From contig NZ_MWQN01000004.1 of assembly GCF_002024165.1 (NCBI RefSeq), forward strand, positions 909,162-973,161: a DNA stretch of 64,000 bases, read 5' to 3'. Under the pieces are notes generated by a model that was not told the DNA's origin, did not search any database, and saw nothing but the letters and a program-made list of their open reading frames with translations. This stretch comes from Embleya scabrispora (GTDB taxonomy: Bacteria; Actinomycetota; Actinomycetes; Streptomycetales; Streptomycetaceae). The position numbers were made by a program, and so were the translations under genes. Positions 1-8,300 of the stretch are shown one piece after another. How positions within the stretch are numbered: position 1 is the stretch's first letter; the number at the start of each line of letters is the position of its first letter.

Positions 1-228
1 GGCCGGATCCGGTCCACCGCCGACCGCGGTTCCGGTCGGTTCGTAGCCGCGCGGCGTGCGCCGGGTCACCGCGGTGAGTTCCCGTTCCGGTGACGCCGCG
101 TTCAGGGCGGAGCGGCTTTGCTCGGTGCCATGCACCATCGGTCGCGGTCGTGAACCGTCCGCCGCGATCGCCAACGTCACGGCGAGCGCGGCGGCGGCCG
201 AACAGGCCGGGAGTGCTCTCGGTCTCAT
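1..228 (-). CDS. partial CDS, N-terminus of a secreted protein of unknown function
   Basis: The minus-strand frame starting with ATG at 226-228 runs open to the left edge (76 codons). It begins MRPRALPACSAAAALAV and continues with a hydrophobic Ala/Leu stretch, which is a typical Sec signal peptide followed by a polar mature part. Third positions are GC-rich. No clear Shine-Dalgarno precedes the ATG, and the same frame stays open upstream to a GTG at about position 258, so the start is uncertain. The gene points away from the secretion-like block at 694 and shares the intergenic region 229-693 with it. The function cannot be read from this fragment. Confidence 0.5.
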   Translation of the reverse strand, partial: MRPRALPACSAAAALAVTLAIAADGSRPRPMVHGTEQSRSALNAASPERELTAVTRRTPRGYEPTGTAVGGGPDPA

Positions 229-406
229 GTCGGGGAATCTAGATCGAATCGCCGTCACCAACAAGCCATTCGCAAGCAGGAACCCGGACGGCCCCCCGTG
301 GCCGGCGCTGGCACGTCCGTCGATCGCGATGCCCGTTCGCCCGGCCGGAGCCGGCCTTATCCCATATTCCCGCAGCGGCGGGGATTCACTGTGCACATCG
401 AAACTC

Positions 407-421
407 GGATTCGCCGAATCC
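407..421. promoter_or_regulatory. 15-bp palindrome, candidate operator in divergent intergenic region
   Basis: GGATTCG-C-CGAATCC is a perfect inverted repeat with 7-bp arms and a 1-base centre. It sits in the 465-bp region (229-693) between the divergent secreted-protein gene and the secretion-like operon. That region is less GC-rich than the genes, and I see no convincing gene in it. The symmetry is seen in the sequence. A repressor-binding role is inferred from position only. Confidence 0.35.
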
Positions 422-693
422 CCGCCTTGCCAGTGCAATCTGTAACCGGGAAATCGAATCAGCCTCCGCTCGCGCTCTTGTACTCTTGCCGAGAGATTCC
501 GACGCGACCGACCCGGTCTCCGGATGCAGGGCAGGGGTAAAAAGAACCGACACGCTCGAGACCGAGATATCACCATCCAAGGTGCAGTGGCGTACACCTG
601 CGTGCGGTCGTCCGGGACGACATGCACGTTCGAGTCGTGTGGGATCAGCATTCGACGGCAAGCCGATCCAAAGAGTTTGAGGCTGGAGGTGCG

Positions 694-1314
694 ATGAGCA
701 AACCGACGGTAACCAATCCGTGGATTACCGCCACTGTCGCCGCCGCCACCGAAACCCCCGAGGTCCCGGACACGCGTCCCTCCCCGCCGCCGGCGACGAT
801 GATGCCGACCCGACCTCATCCCGGAGCGGTGCCGCCTCCGCAGGACGGCGGTCTGCCGATCCGGCACCTGCACCCGAACGAGCAGGCGCCGTGGTGGTGG
901 CTGGGCTGTCACGGCGGCGCGGGCGTCGGCATGCTCGGCGCCACCTTCCCCGCCGGTCGCGACGCGCATCGGCACTGGCCGGTCCCCGTGGACGGCACCT
1001 TCGCGTCGGTCCTCCTCGTCGCCCGGACCAATGTCCCGGGTCTGCGCGCGGCCCAGACGGCCGCCCGTCAATGGGCCTCCGGGGCGGTGCCCCAGGTGCG
1101 GTTGCTGGGACTCGTGGCGGTCGCCGACGCACCCGGCACACTGCCGAAGCCATTGCGCGACCTGGTGAAGCTCGTCGCCGGGGCCTTTCCCCGCACCTGG
1201 GCCATCCCGTGGATAGAACCCTGGAGATTCGGCGAGACCCCCCCGATCGCCCAACTCCCGAAATCGCTGGCCAGGTTGGCCGGCGATTTAAGTCACGTCG
1301 TTGCGAGAAACTGA
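694..1314 (+). CDS. DUF6668-like protein, first gene of secretion-like block
   Basis: A protein of 206 aa. The ATG at 694 is chosen because GGAGG (685-689) lies just upstream; the frame is also open back to an ATG at 622. After a Pro/Thr-rich N-terminus, a conserved-looking core begins at about residue 65 with WWWLGCHGGAGVG, a degenerate P-loop-like stretch, followed by a hydrophobic strand (VLLVARTNVPG) and WAIPWIEPWR near the C-terminus. This resembles actinobacterial DUF6668 proteins found beside conjugation-like genes; the family name is from memory and the function is unknown. Codon 199 is TTA (1288-1290), a rare leucine codon in these genomes that needs the bldA tRNA, so full-length product may be made late in development. 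The next gene starts 6 bases after the stop. Confidence 0.72.
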   Translation: MSKPTVTNPWITATVAAATETPEVPDTRPSPPPATMMPTRPHPGAVPPPQDGGLPIRHLHPNEQAPWWWLGCHGGAGVGMLGATFPAGRDAHRHWPVPVDGTFASVLLVARTNVPGLRAAQTAARQWASGAVPQVRLLGLVAVADAPGTLPKPLRDLVKLVAGAFPRTWAIPWIEPWRFGETPPIAQLPKSLARLAGDLSHVVARN

Positions 1315-1320
1315 GGCCCC

Positions 1321-1656
1321 GTGGTGAAATCCACTCTGCTGAATTCGTTTCACGGTCTGCACACCTGGGTGACGGACGACAAGACCCCACCGCCGACGCA
1401 GCCCCCGGGCAAGAACATGCCGAACCCGAAGAACTATTCGCCTCCCGCCGATCTCACGAACGGCATCGCCAAGGTCGCGGGTATGGTCTCGTACGGCATT
1501 CTCGCTTTCTCGTTCCTGGTCGCCCTGGTGTGCACCGGCATGATTTGGAAGGCGCACAAGGACGGCGGTCAGGCTTCCTTCGTCGGGCTCGGCATGGCAA
1601 TGCTCACGGTGATCGTCTCCGGAAGTCTGGCCACCATCTTCAACTACATCACCTGA
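1321..1656 (+). CDS. small two-helix membrane protein, VirB2/TrbC pilin-like
   Basis: A protein of 111 aa. A polar, Pro-rich N-terminal half (about residues 1-47) is followed by two hydrophobic segments at about residues 52-72 and 84-106, separated by a short basic loop (KAHKDGG). Small size, two helices, a position at the head of a type IV secretion-like operon and an adjacent VirB8/VirB6-like pair fit a VirB2/TrbC-type pilin or channel subunit, but I see no diagnostic motif. The start may be the GTG at 1321 or 1324; the ribosome site is weak. ATG 1417 would remove the polar N-terminus. Confidence 0.7.
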   Translation: MVKSTLLNSFHGLHTWVTDDKTPPPTQPPGKNMPNPKNYSPPADLTNGIAKVAGMVSYGILAFSFLVALVCTGMIWKAHKDGGQASFVGLGMAMLTVIVSGSLATIFNYIT

Positions 1657-1713
1657 GCCACGGAAACGAAGACCTTCGCACCGTGATTCGCGGCCCGATC
1701 CGGAGTAGAGCGC

Positions 1714-2517
1714 ATGGCCTGGTTCAGAAAGGAACAGTCGGCGTCGAGTGGATACGACGACGATGAGGGAAGTCGCTTCGCGCAGCCCGGCTTCATCGCA
1801 TCCGCGCTTGTCATTCTGTTCGTCATCCTCAGTGCCGTCTATCTCGCCGTCGCGGGAAACGATGGGAAGCCTCGGGCGACCGCGTCGCGGCCCCCGGCCG
1901 CGCCCGGAGTCGCCCCGGTGACCCTCGGACCGGTGCGGGAGGGCGGCGCGCCCGCACCGAAGGGTTGCCCGTTCATTCCGGCCGCCGAGATATCGCGTCC
2001 GGTGCAAGCGCCTGCCAACATCACCTGGCAGCCGTTTCGTACCGTCTCCGTCCCCGCGTCGTCGATCGCTGGGCCGATGATCACCCAGGGCGACGTGGCG
2101 CATTGTTATGCCCAGACGCCCACCGGCGCCCTCGTGGCCATCGCGCAGATCACCACTCGCTACGCCCTGGCCGAGAACTGGCTCACCGTGGTCAGCCAAC
2201 AGGTGTTGCCGGGACCAGGGGCGGACGCCTACTCGCTTCCCCGGATCGAGAAGGAACTGACCTACGGCAGCGCACGTATGCCCGAACCCGGCAGCATGTC
2301 GCAGTTCGCGGGATTCAAGTTCGTCAATTACAGCTCCCTGTCCGCGGCCGTGGAAATCGCCCGCCGCCGTCCCGACGGATCGCTTCAGGCGTTCGTGCAC
2401 ACGGTCGTGTGGAAGGACGGCGACTGGAAGCTGGAGCTTCAGCCCGACGGCGGCGACTCGCCCACCGGCCGGGATCTGATCTCACTTGAGGGATTCGTTC
2501 CCTGGGGGGGCTCGTAG
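1714..2517 (+). CDS. membrane-anchored conjugation protein, VirB8/TcpC-like
   Basis: A protein of 267 aa with a clear ribosome site (GGAG at 1702-1705). A short cytoplasmic N-terminus precedes one transmembrane helix at about residues 28-50 (SALVILFVILSAVYLAVAG), a Pro/Ala-rich linker, and a periplasm-side alpha/beta domain from about residue 85 to the end. One helix with an extracytoplasmic domain, placed between a pilin-like gene and a VirB6-like gene, matches VirB8/TcpC-type scaffold proteins of Gram-positive type IV systems. That assignment rests on architecture and context. The following gene begins 5 bases after the stop. Confidence 0.65.
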   Translation: MAWFRKEQSASSGYDDDEGSRFAQPGFIASALVILFVILSAVYLAVAGNDGKPRATASRPPAAPGVAPVTLGPVREGGAPAPKGCPFIPAAEISRPVQAPANITWQPFRTVSVPASSIAGPMITQGDVAHCYAQTPTGALVAIAQITTRYALAENWLTVVSQQVLPGPGADAYSLPRIEKELTYGSARMPEPGSMSQFAGFKFVNYSSLSAAVEIARRRPDGSLQAFVHTVVWKDGDWKLELQPDGGDSPTGRDLISLEGFVPWGGS

Positions 2518-2521
2518 CCAC

Positions 2522-4228
2522 GTGATTCGGCACATACGACGGCGTGCGCGGGGCAACTCCCCACGCGCTGCCCACAAAACCCGACGCGGTCGGTTCCTCG
2601 CGGTCCGCGTGGCCATCGTGGCCGGTCTGCTCATGTCCTTCTTCGCTCTGCAGAGCGAGCACCCCAGCAGCGCGGTGGATAAGTACGACAAGACGTGTGT
2701 GTGGTTCCCGGAGAACGCGGCGGGGTCGACCTGGTCGTTCTACTGTCCGAGCGACGACAAGACCAAGCCCGAGGACGAGCACGGCCAATGGAGCGTCTTC
2801 CAGCTCCTGGGCGGCGATCGCAACACCATGGACTTCGCGTTGACGAAGTGGCGCTCCGACAAGCTCAACCTGACCGGCAAGGCCCTGGCCGCGGCCGGGC
2901 CCCAGAACGTGCCCAACACCTTGACTCGGGAGCAGAACGAGTCGTTCATGTTGGAGGGCGCGGAGAAGGCGCTGAATCCGTGCGCCATCATGGACGGCAG
3001 CTGGGGCGGCGGCGGCGAGAAGCACAACGTCGTCTGCGTGGACGTCCGCGCGGATCTGGTGGCCAAGAAGCATCCGTGCGCGCGTGCGCCGGAGAAGTCC
3101 CGGGCGCTGTGCATCCAGGAGCACGATGTCTGGCTCGAGTACGCCAAGCCCGCGGCGGGTGACCTTCCGATCTGCGACGCGGGATCCAAGGTGTCGACCT
3201 GCCCCGACGCGAACGTCGTCACCCAGAACTCGCAACGCAAGACCGAGGACGACAACTTCCTCTCCAAGCCCATCACGTTCATCCGTGAGCAGAGCAAGGT
3301 CGCCGTCCGGTTGACCCTCCTGTGGTGGGTGACCGCGCCGGATCCGCTGATCAGCGACGACCACACCGACTGCGACCCGACCAGCGAGAAGCAGACCGAC
3401 CGCACGAAACCGGTTCCGTGCAGCCGGAACACCACCGACTTCCTGACTCGGCACACGAATCCGTTCACGTACTTCCTGGCGCTCGCGTGTGTCATCTTCG
3501 CCGGGTTCAAACTCGCGTACACCCGCGACGTGAGCTCGGTGAAGGACGTCATCAAGGGCACGCTCACCCTCGTCATGGTCACCGGCAGCGCGATCTTCCT
3601 GGTGAACGTGGCAGTCAGAGCCTGCCAGGCGTTCACGGACTGGATCATCGTGCGCGGGCTCAGTCCGGAGGCCGACGGCACGACCACCTCGCAGAAGGCA
3701 CTCCAGGGAGCCGCGGACCGATTCGCCCAAAGCCTGGAGGGCTTCGACTCGTTCGTGCTCTTCCTCCTGGCCGCGTTGATCATCATCGCGTCCAACATGG
3801 TCCAGTACTTCTACATGACGGCCCGATTGTTCTTCGTGATCGTGCTGACCGGGACTCTGCCGCTGACCGCGGCGGCCACCTCGACGGCGGCCGGCCTGAA
3901 CCTGTTCCGGCGGCACATCTCGTACTTGGTGGCCTTCATCTTCGTCAAGCCCGCCTCCGTGATCATCTTCGTCGCCGGCGCCCGGCTCTGGGCACCGCCG
4001 GGCTATGAGGCGCTGGATTACAACGACCAATTCCGGGGCCTGTTCGTACTCGCCCTCGTCACGCTGGTCGGTCCCGCGACCGTCCGGGTCGTCTTCGCCA
4101 TGACCGGTCCGGCGGCCGGCTCCAACGCGGCCAACATCGGTGCGGCCGGTGCCGTCCTCACGGTGGGCGCGAGGAGCGTCGGAGGGGCATCGAACCTGGT
4201 GCGGCACCGATCCCAAGGGGGCAACTGA
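2522..4228 (+). CDS. polytopic membrane protein with Cys-rich ectodomain, VirB6/TrbL-like
   Basis: A protein of 568 aa from the GTG at 2522; the same frame is open to 2486 but that would overlap the previous gene. An Arg-rich N-terminus and a hydrophobic signal or anchor (about residues 28-45) lead into an extracellular region with many Cys (motifs TCVWFP, FYCP, NPC, VCVDVR, HPC, LCIQ), then at least five transmembrane helices from about residue 310 to 540. Late helices plus an amphipathic C-terminus resemble VirB6/TrbL channel subunits. The Cys pattern recurs in the gene at 7362-8249. The stop overlaps the next ATG (TGATG at 4226-4230), indicating translational coupling. Confidence 0.68.
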   Translation: MIRHIRRRARGNSPRAAHKTRRGRFLAVRVAIVAGLLMSFFALQSEHPSSAVDKYDKTCVWFPENAAGSTWSFYCPSDDKTKPEDEHGQWSVFQLLGGDRNTMDFALTKWRSDKLNLTGKALAAAGPQNVPNTLTREQNESFMLEGAEKALNPCAIMDGSWGGGGEKHNVVCVDVRADLVAKKHPCARAPEKSRALCIQEHDVWLEYAKPAAGDLPICDAGSKVSTCPDANVVTQNSQRKTEDDNFLSKPITFIREQSKVAVRLTLLWWVTAPDPLISDDHTDCDPTSEKQTDRTKPVPCSRNTTDFLTRHTNPFTYFLALACVIFAGFKLAYTRDVSSVKDVIKGTLTLVMVTGSAIFLVNVAVRACQAFTDWIIVRGLSPEADGTTTSQKALQGAADRFAQSLEGFDSFVLFLLAALIIIASNMVQYFYMTARLFFVIVLTGTLPLTAAATSTAAGLNLFRRHISYLVAFIFVKPASVIIFVAGARLWAPPGYEALDYNDQFRGLFVLALVTLVGPATVRVVFAMTGPAAGSNAANIGAAGAVLTVGARSVGGASNLVRHRSQGGN

Positions 4229-5727
4229 TGAGCAACATCACCAACCAGGACGTCCGTACCTACGGGAACTGGCAGCGGCCGATCTCCCCCGGCCTCGGCC
4301 GCCTGGGCTTCATCGGGACCGCGGCAGGCATCGCCGGTCTGCTGCTGGTCATCCTCGTCATGATGGTCTCCTTCGTCGGCGCGATCATCGTGGGCGTGCT
4401 CATCGCCCTGTCGCTGGTGCCGATGATCATGCGGGACAAACACGGGCGCAACGGCCTTCAGTGGGCCGTGGCCCGGGTCTCCTGGGGCGCCGGCAAGACG
4501 CAGGGAGCCCATCTGTACCGCTCGGGGCCGCTCGGTCGGATCCTTCTCGGTACCTGCAAGCTTCCCGGGCTGGCCGCCGGATCCAAGCTCTACGACGCGC
4601 ACGACGCCTACGGCCGGCCGTTCGCGATCGTCACGATCCCCGCGACCAACCACCACACCGTCGTGCTCACGTGCAGTGCCGACGGCGCCTCCCTCGTGGA
4701 TCCCGAGCAGGTGGACATCTGGGTCGCGTACTGGGGCCAGTGGTTGTCGCAGATCGGCCACGAGCCCGGCCTGGTCGCGGCTTCGGTCACCATCGAGGCG
4801 GCCCCGGACACGGGCGAACGACTGCGCAAGGAGATCGAGTTCAACATGAGCGAGGGTGCGCCCCCGCTCGCCAAGCAGGTGCTGGAGGAGGTCCGTGAGG
4901 CCTACGGAACGGGGTCGGCGCAGATGTCGACCCGCGTCGCGCTCACCTACTCGGGGGCCGCGCGCGGCGCCCGCGCCAAGCGCTCCGCCGAGGACATGGC
5001 GGTCGACCTGGGCATGCGCCTTCCCGGCCTGTGCAGCAGCCTGCAGATGACCGGGGCCGGCCCGGCCCGGCCGATGACCGGTCGGGAGCTGACCGAACTC
5101 GTCCGGGTCGCCTACGACCCGAGCGTCGCCACGTTCATCGACCAGGCCCGTTCCGAGCCGAAAAGCGATCTGCGCTGGGACGACGCCGGTCCGACGGCCA
5201 CCGAGGAAAGCTGGGGCCACTACCGGCACGACAGCGCCTTCTCGGTCACCTGGGCGATGTCGGAGGCGCCGCGTGGCGAGGTCTACTCCAGCGTTCTGAC
5301 CCGCCTGGTATCGCCGCACCCGGACATCATGCGCAAGCGCGTGACGCTGTTGTACCGGCCGCACGACCCCGCGACCTCGGCCCGGTTGGTCGAACGCGAC
5401 CGCAAGGACGCCATGTTCAAGGCCAAGCAGTCCAAGCTGGGCAACGCCCGTGACTCGATCGCGGTGCAGGCGGCCGAACAAGCCGCTCGTGAGGAGGCGA
5501 CCGGCGCGGGTCTGGTCCGGTTCGCGATGCTGATCACCGCGACCGTCAACGAGGCGGCGGACATCAAGCTCGCGGCGTCCGCGGTGGACAACCTCACCGC
5601 CTCTTCCCGGATTCTCGTCCGACGGGTCTACGGCTCCCAGGCGTCCGCGTTCGCGGCCGCGCTCCCGCTGGGTCTGGTCCTGCCCAATCACCTCAAGATT
5701 CCGCAGACCCTGCGCGAAGCGATGTGA
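4228..5727 (+). CDS. SCO6880 family protein: PrgI/VirB3-like helices plus VirB4 N-terminal-like region
   Basis: A protein of 499 aa starting inside the previous stop codon, with an AAGGGGG ribosome site at 4214-4220. Residues 1-25 are polar and end in RPISPGLGRLG; two helices follow at about 28-70; then a long soluble domain without any Walker motif. PrgI/VirB3 subunits have just this short two-helix layout, and VirB4 proteins carry an N-terminal domain before their ATPase. Because the next gene supplies an ATPase of the VirB4 type, I read this gene as VirB3 fused to the VirB4 N-terminal part. The family name SCO6880 is established in Streptomyces; the structural reading is inference. Confidence 0.75.
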   Translation: MSNITNQDVRTYGNWQRPISPGLGRLGFIGTAAGIAGLLLVILVMMVSFVGAIIVGVLIALSLVPMIMRDKHGRNGLQWAVARVSWGAGKTQGAHLYRSGPLGRILLGTCKLPGLAAGSKLYDAHDAYGRPFAIVTIPATNHHTVVLTCSADGASLVDPEQVDIWVAYWGQWLSQIGHEPGLVAASVTIEAAPDTGERLRKEIEFNMSEGAPPLAKQVLEEVREAYGTGSAQMSTRVALTYSGAARGARAKRSAEDMAVDLGMRLPGLCSSLQMTGAGPARPMTGRELTELVRVAYDPSVATFIDQARSEPKSDLRWDDAGPTATEESWGHYRHDSAFSVTWAMSEAPRGEVYSSVLTRLVSPHPDIMRKRVTLLYRPHDPATSARLVERDRKDAMFKAKQSKLGNARDSIAVQAAEQAAREEATGAGLVRFAMLITATVNEAADIKLAASAVDNLTASSRILVRRVYGSQASAFAAALPLGLVLPNHLKIPQTLREAM

Positions 5728-5779
5728 GCAGGCCCGGTCACCGGCACACACAGTTCAGGAACCAAGGGAGTTGAGCCCG

Positions 5780-7360
5780 TTGACGAGTGACACCTCGCTC
5801 GGTGGTGGCCCCACCTTCGACCAGTCGGTGTCGGCTCCGTCGTCGGCGGCGCCCGCCGAACCCCGGGGGCGCCGGGGGCGGAAAGCGAAGAAGCAGGCGG
5901 ACAAGGGCGCCGACGCGGAGGTTCGGCCGCTGATCCGTCGCCCCGGGCCGCGCGGCTACCGCGGCTGGGGACAGGGCACGCCAGGGTATGTCGAGACCCC
6001 GCCGGAGTGGCGGGGTACGACCGTGCAGGTCTGCGGCCTGTGGCCGTTCGGGGCCGGTTCGGGCACGCCCGGTGTCGGGGTGCCCCTGGGCCGGTCCCTG
6101 GCGGGCGGCGCGACGGTGTGTTGTGACCCGATCAGTTGGTTCACCCGGGCCAACCTCCTGCTCAACCCCAGTGAGTTCGTGCTGGGCAAGCCCGGTCTCG
6201 GCAAGTCCACGATCGTGCGACGGCAGGCCCTGGGGCTGGCCGGATACGGCGTCAACCCGGTCGTGTTCGGCGACCTCAAGCCGGACTACGTGGACCTCAT
6301 CCAGGCCCTGGACGGGCAGGTCATCTCGCTGGGACGCGGACGCGGCTATCTCAACGTGCTCGACCCCGGAGAAGTGACCGAGGCTGCCGTGCGCCTGCCG
6401 CTCAAGGCCCGGCAGGCGCTCCTCGCGGAGGCGCACGGCCGGCGGCTGAACGCGGTGGCGTCCCTGGTCACCGTGTTGCGCGGACGACCGCCGACCGACC
6501 GCGAGGAGAGCATCCTCAACACCGCGTTGACGGTCCTCAACGACCGACACGACGGCGTACCGGTGATGAAGGACCTCGTGCGGCTGTTGCAGGACGCGCC
6601 CGAGGCCGTCCGCGCGGTGGCCCTCGACCGCGGCGACATCGCCCGCTATCGGGACATCACCGAGGACCTGGAGGCGTCGCTGGTGGGTCTCCTGGGTGGC
6701 GGCCGGTTGGGCGAGTTGTTCGCGCACCCCACCACCGAGGCCATGCACCACGACCGCCCGGTCTGCTTCGACGTCAGCAGCATCGACGACTCCGAGGGCC
6801 AACTCCAGGCCGCCGCCCTGCTCGCCTGCTGGAGCTACGGATTCGGCGCGATCTCGGTGGCCCAGGCCCTGGCGGACGCCGGACTGGAGCCGCAGCGGCA
6901 CTACTTCGTCATCCTCGACGAACTCTGGCGTGTGCTGCGCGCCGGACGGGGTCTGGTGGACCGGGTCGACGCGCTGACCCGCCTCAACCGTCAGCGCGGT
7001 GTCGGCATGGCGATGATCACGCACACCATGTCCGACCTGTTGGCGTTGCCCGCCGAAGAGGACCGGATGAAGGCCAAGGGCTTCGTCGAGCGTGCCGGCA
7101 TGGTGATCTGCGGTGGGCTGCCGGCCGCGGAGATGCCGCAGTTGACCGAGGTCGTGAGCATGACGGAGTCGGAGCAGCAGATCATCACCGACTGGTCCAC
7201 TCCTCCCTCCTGGGACAGCGAACTGGGAACCGACTCGGCTCCTCCCGGTCGAGGGAAATTCATGATCAAGGTGGGCGGTCGGCCCGGAATCCCGGTCCAG
7301 GTCGAACTCACCCCCTCCGAGTTGCGCATCAACGACACCAACCGCAAATGGACCACGTGA
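5780..7360 (+). CDS. VirB4-like secretion ATPase
   Basis: A protein of 526 aa. The TTG at 5780 is preferred because AAGGGAG (5764-5770) lies 9 bases upstream; a TTG at 5771 would abut it. After a basic, Pro-rich N-terminus, the ATPase carries Walker A GKPGLGKST at about residue 138, the basic strand FGDLKPDYVDL, and Walker B YFVILDELWRVL at about residue 378, followed by RQRGVGMAMITHT. These fit the VirB4/TraE-type AAA+ ATPase that energises type IV secretion at the inner face of the membrane. It lacks the long N-terminal domain of full VirB4 proteins, which the upstream SCO6880 gene may provide. Confidence 0.85.
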   Translation: MTSDTSLGGGPTFDQSVSAPSSAAPAEPRGRRGRKAKKQADKGADAEVRPLIRRPGPRGYRGWGQGTPGYVETPPEWRGTTVQVCGLWPFGAGSGTPGVGVPLGRSLAGGATVCCDPISWFTRANLLLNPSEFVLGKPGLGKSTIVRRQALGLAGYGVNPVVFGDLKPDYVDLIQALDGQVISLGRGRGYLNVLDPGEVTEAAVRLPLKARQALLAEAHGRRLNAVASLVTVLRGRPPTDREESILNTALTVLNDRHDGVPVMKDLVRLLQDAPEAVRAVALDRGDIARYRDITEDLEASLVGLLGGGRLGELFAHPTTEAMHHDRPVCFDVSSIDDSEGQLQAAALLACWSYGFGAISVAQALADAGLEPQRHYFVILDELWRVLRAGRGLVDRVDALTRLNRQRGVGMAMITHTMSDLLALPAEEDRMKAKGFVERAGMVICGGLPAAEMPQLTEVVSMTESEQQIITDWSTPPSWDSELGTDSAPPGRGKFMIKVGGRPGIPVQVELTPSELRINDTNRKWTT

Positions 7361-7361
7361 C

Positions 7362-8249
7362 ATGGCCGGTCGAAAGCTGCGTGGTCCAGACGCCGGGACG
7401 GGATTCGGCGCGCTCGTGGGCCGGTTGGTCCTGGTCCTGCTCGCGGTGGCCTCGGTGCTCGTGTGGAGCGGTCCGCCCGCACAGGCCACCGATTATCCGA
7501 ACACCCCCGGCAGTCCGACGATCTGCCTCCAGGTGCCCAAGGATCTCCAAGGGGTCTTGTTCCGCATCTACTGCCCGGGGCAGATCGCCTTCGACATGTC
7601 CAATGACGCCGACGGCTGCAACGGGAGCAGTAGCGAAGTCCACTACCAGAACATTCCGGACGGCGACATCACCAACGCCCTGCACAACCTGAAGCCTCCG
7701 TGGTGCAAGGCGGGAGACGCCAGTTTCCTGGACCACTGGCTCCTGGAGGGCAAGCACAAAAAGAACGGGCACCCCGATCCCGGGCGGATCGAGGAGAATC
7801 CGTGCGACGCGATCCCGAAGGAGAACCGGGCGGGTTGCGCCGACATCAGACAGTCGAAGTACCAGGATCTCAACACCCACCCGTGCCTGTGGAAGAACCC
7901 GGCCACCGGCAAGCCGATCCTCGAGGTCGAGAAACAGTCGTATTGCCTGCAGGACAATCCCTGGTTCACGGACGGCTACAAACCCCCGGGCCGAGGTGAC
8001 AAGAACGCCTACGACGCCGGCGACTACTCGGCTCCTCCCGAGGTCTCGGGACCGCTGATGGAGGGTGCGGGGTGGGTCAGTTGGGCCTGCCTGGTGGGCT
8101 GCTTCTTCAGCTCCTTCTGGCTGCTTTTCCAATTCGTCGGCGCCCGTCGCTCCGGCACGGAGATGGCCCACGGAACCATCTACGTGTTCATCGGAACCCT
8201 GATCGTCGGCAGCGCCTCCTCGATCGTTCAATTCATGATCGTGCCATGA
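7362..8249 (+). CDS. membrane protein with Cys-rich ectodomain, paralogous to the VirB6-like protein's ectodomain
   Basis: A protein of 295 aa starting 2 bases after the ATPase stop. A basic start and hydrophobic signal (about residues 17-40, ending PAQATD) lead into an extracellular domain of about 190 residues, then two transmembrane helices at about 231-255 and 268-292. The Cys spacing (ICLQVP, IYCPG, NPCD, GCADIR, HPCLW, YCLQ) follows the order seen in the protein at 2522-4228, so the two ectodomains look related. No enzyme motif is visible. A role in the extracellular part of the secretion-like complex is inferred. Confidence 0.7.
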   Translation: MAGRKLRGPDAGTGFGALVGRLVLVLLAVASVLVWSGPPAQATDYPNTPGSPTICLQVPKDLQGVLFRIYCPGQIAFDMSNDADGCNGSSSEVHYQNIPDGDITNALHNLKPPWCKAGDASFLDHWLLEGKHKKNGHPDPGRIEENPCDAIPKENRAGCADIRQSKYQDLNTHPCLWKNPATGKPILEVEKQSYCLQDNPWFTDGYKPPGRGDKNAYDAGDYSAPPEVSGPLMEGAGWVSWACLVGCFFSSFWLLFQFVGARRSGTEMAHGTIYVFIGTLIVGSASSIVQFMIVP

Positions 8250-8300
8250 CATCCACCCCCCGCGGCGGGCATCGCCGACCATCGAGAGGAGCCTCGTGAC

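Noticed and set aside
56..445. Plus-strand frame of 129 codons at the left edge
   Set aside because: It opposes the signal-peptide-bearing minus-strand gene, has poor codon bias in its second half and no ribosome site.
2324..4216. Long minus-strand open frame (630 codons) and a similar one at 2740-3798
   Set aside because: They are shadows of the plus-strand VirB6-like gene; composition is Arg/Gly/Val-rich with no motif and no ribosome site.
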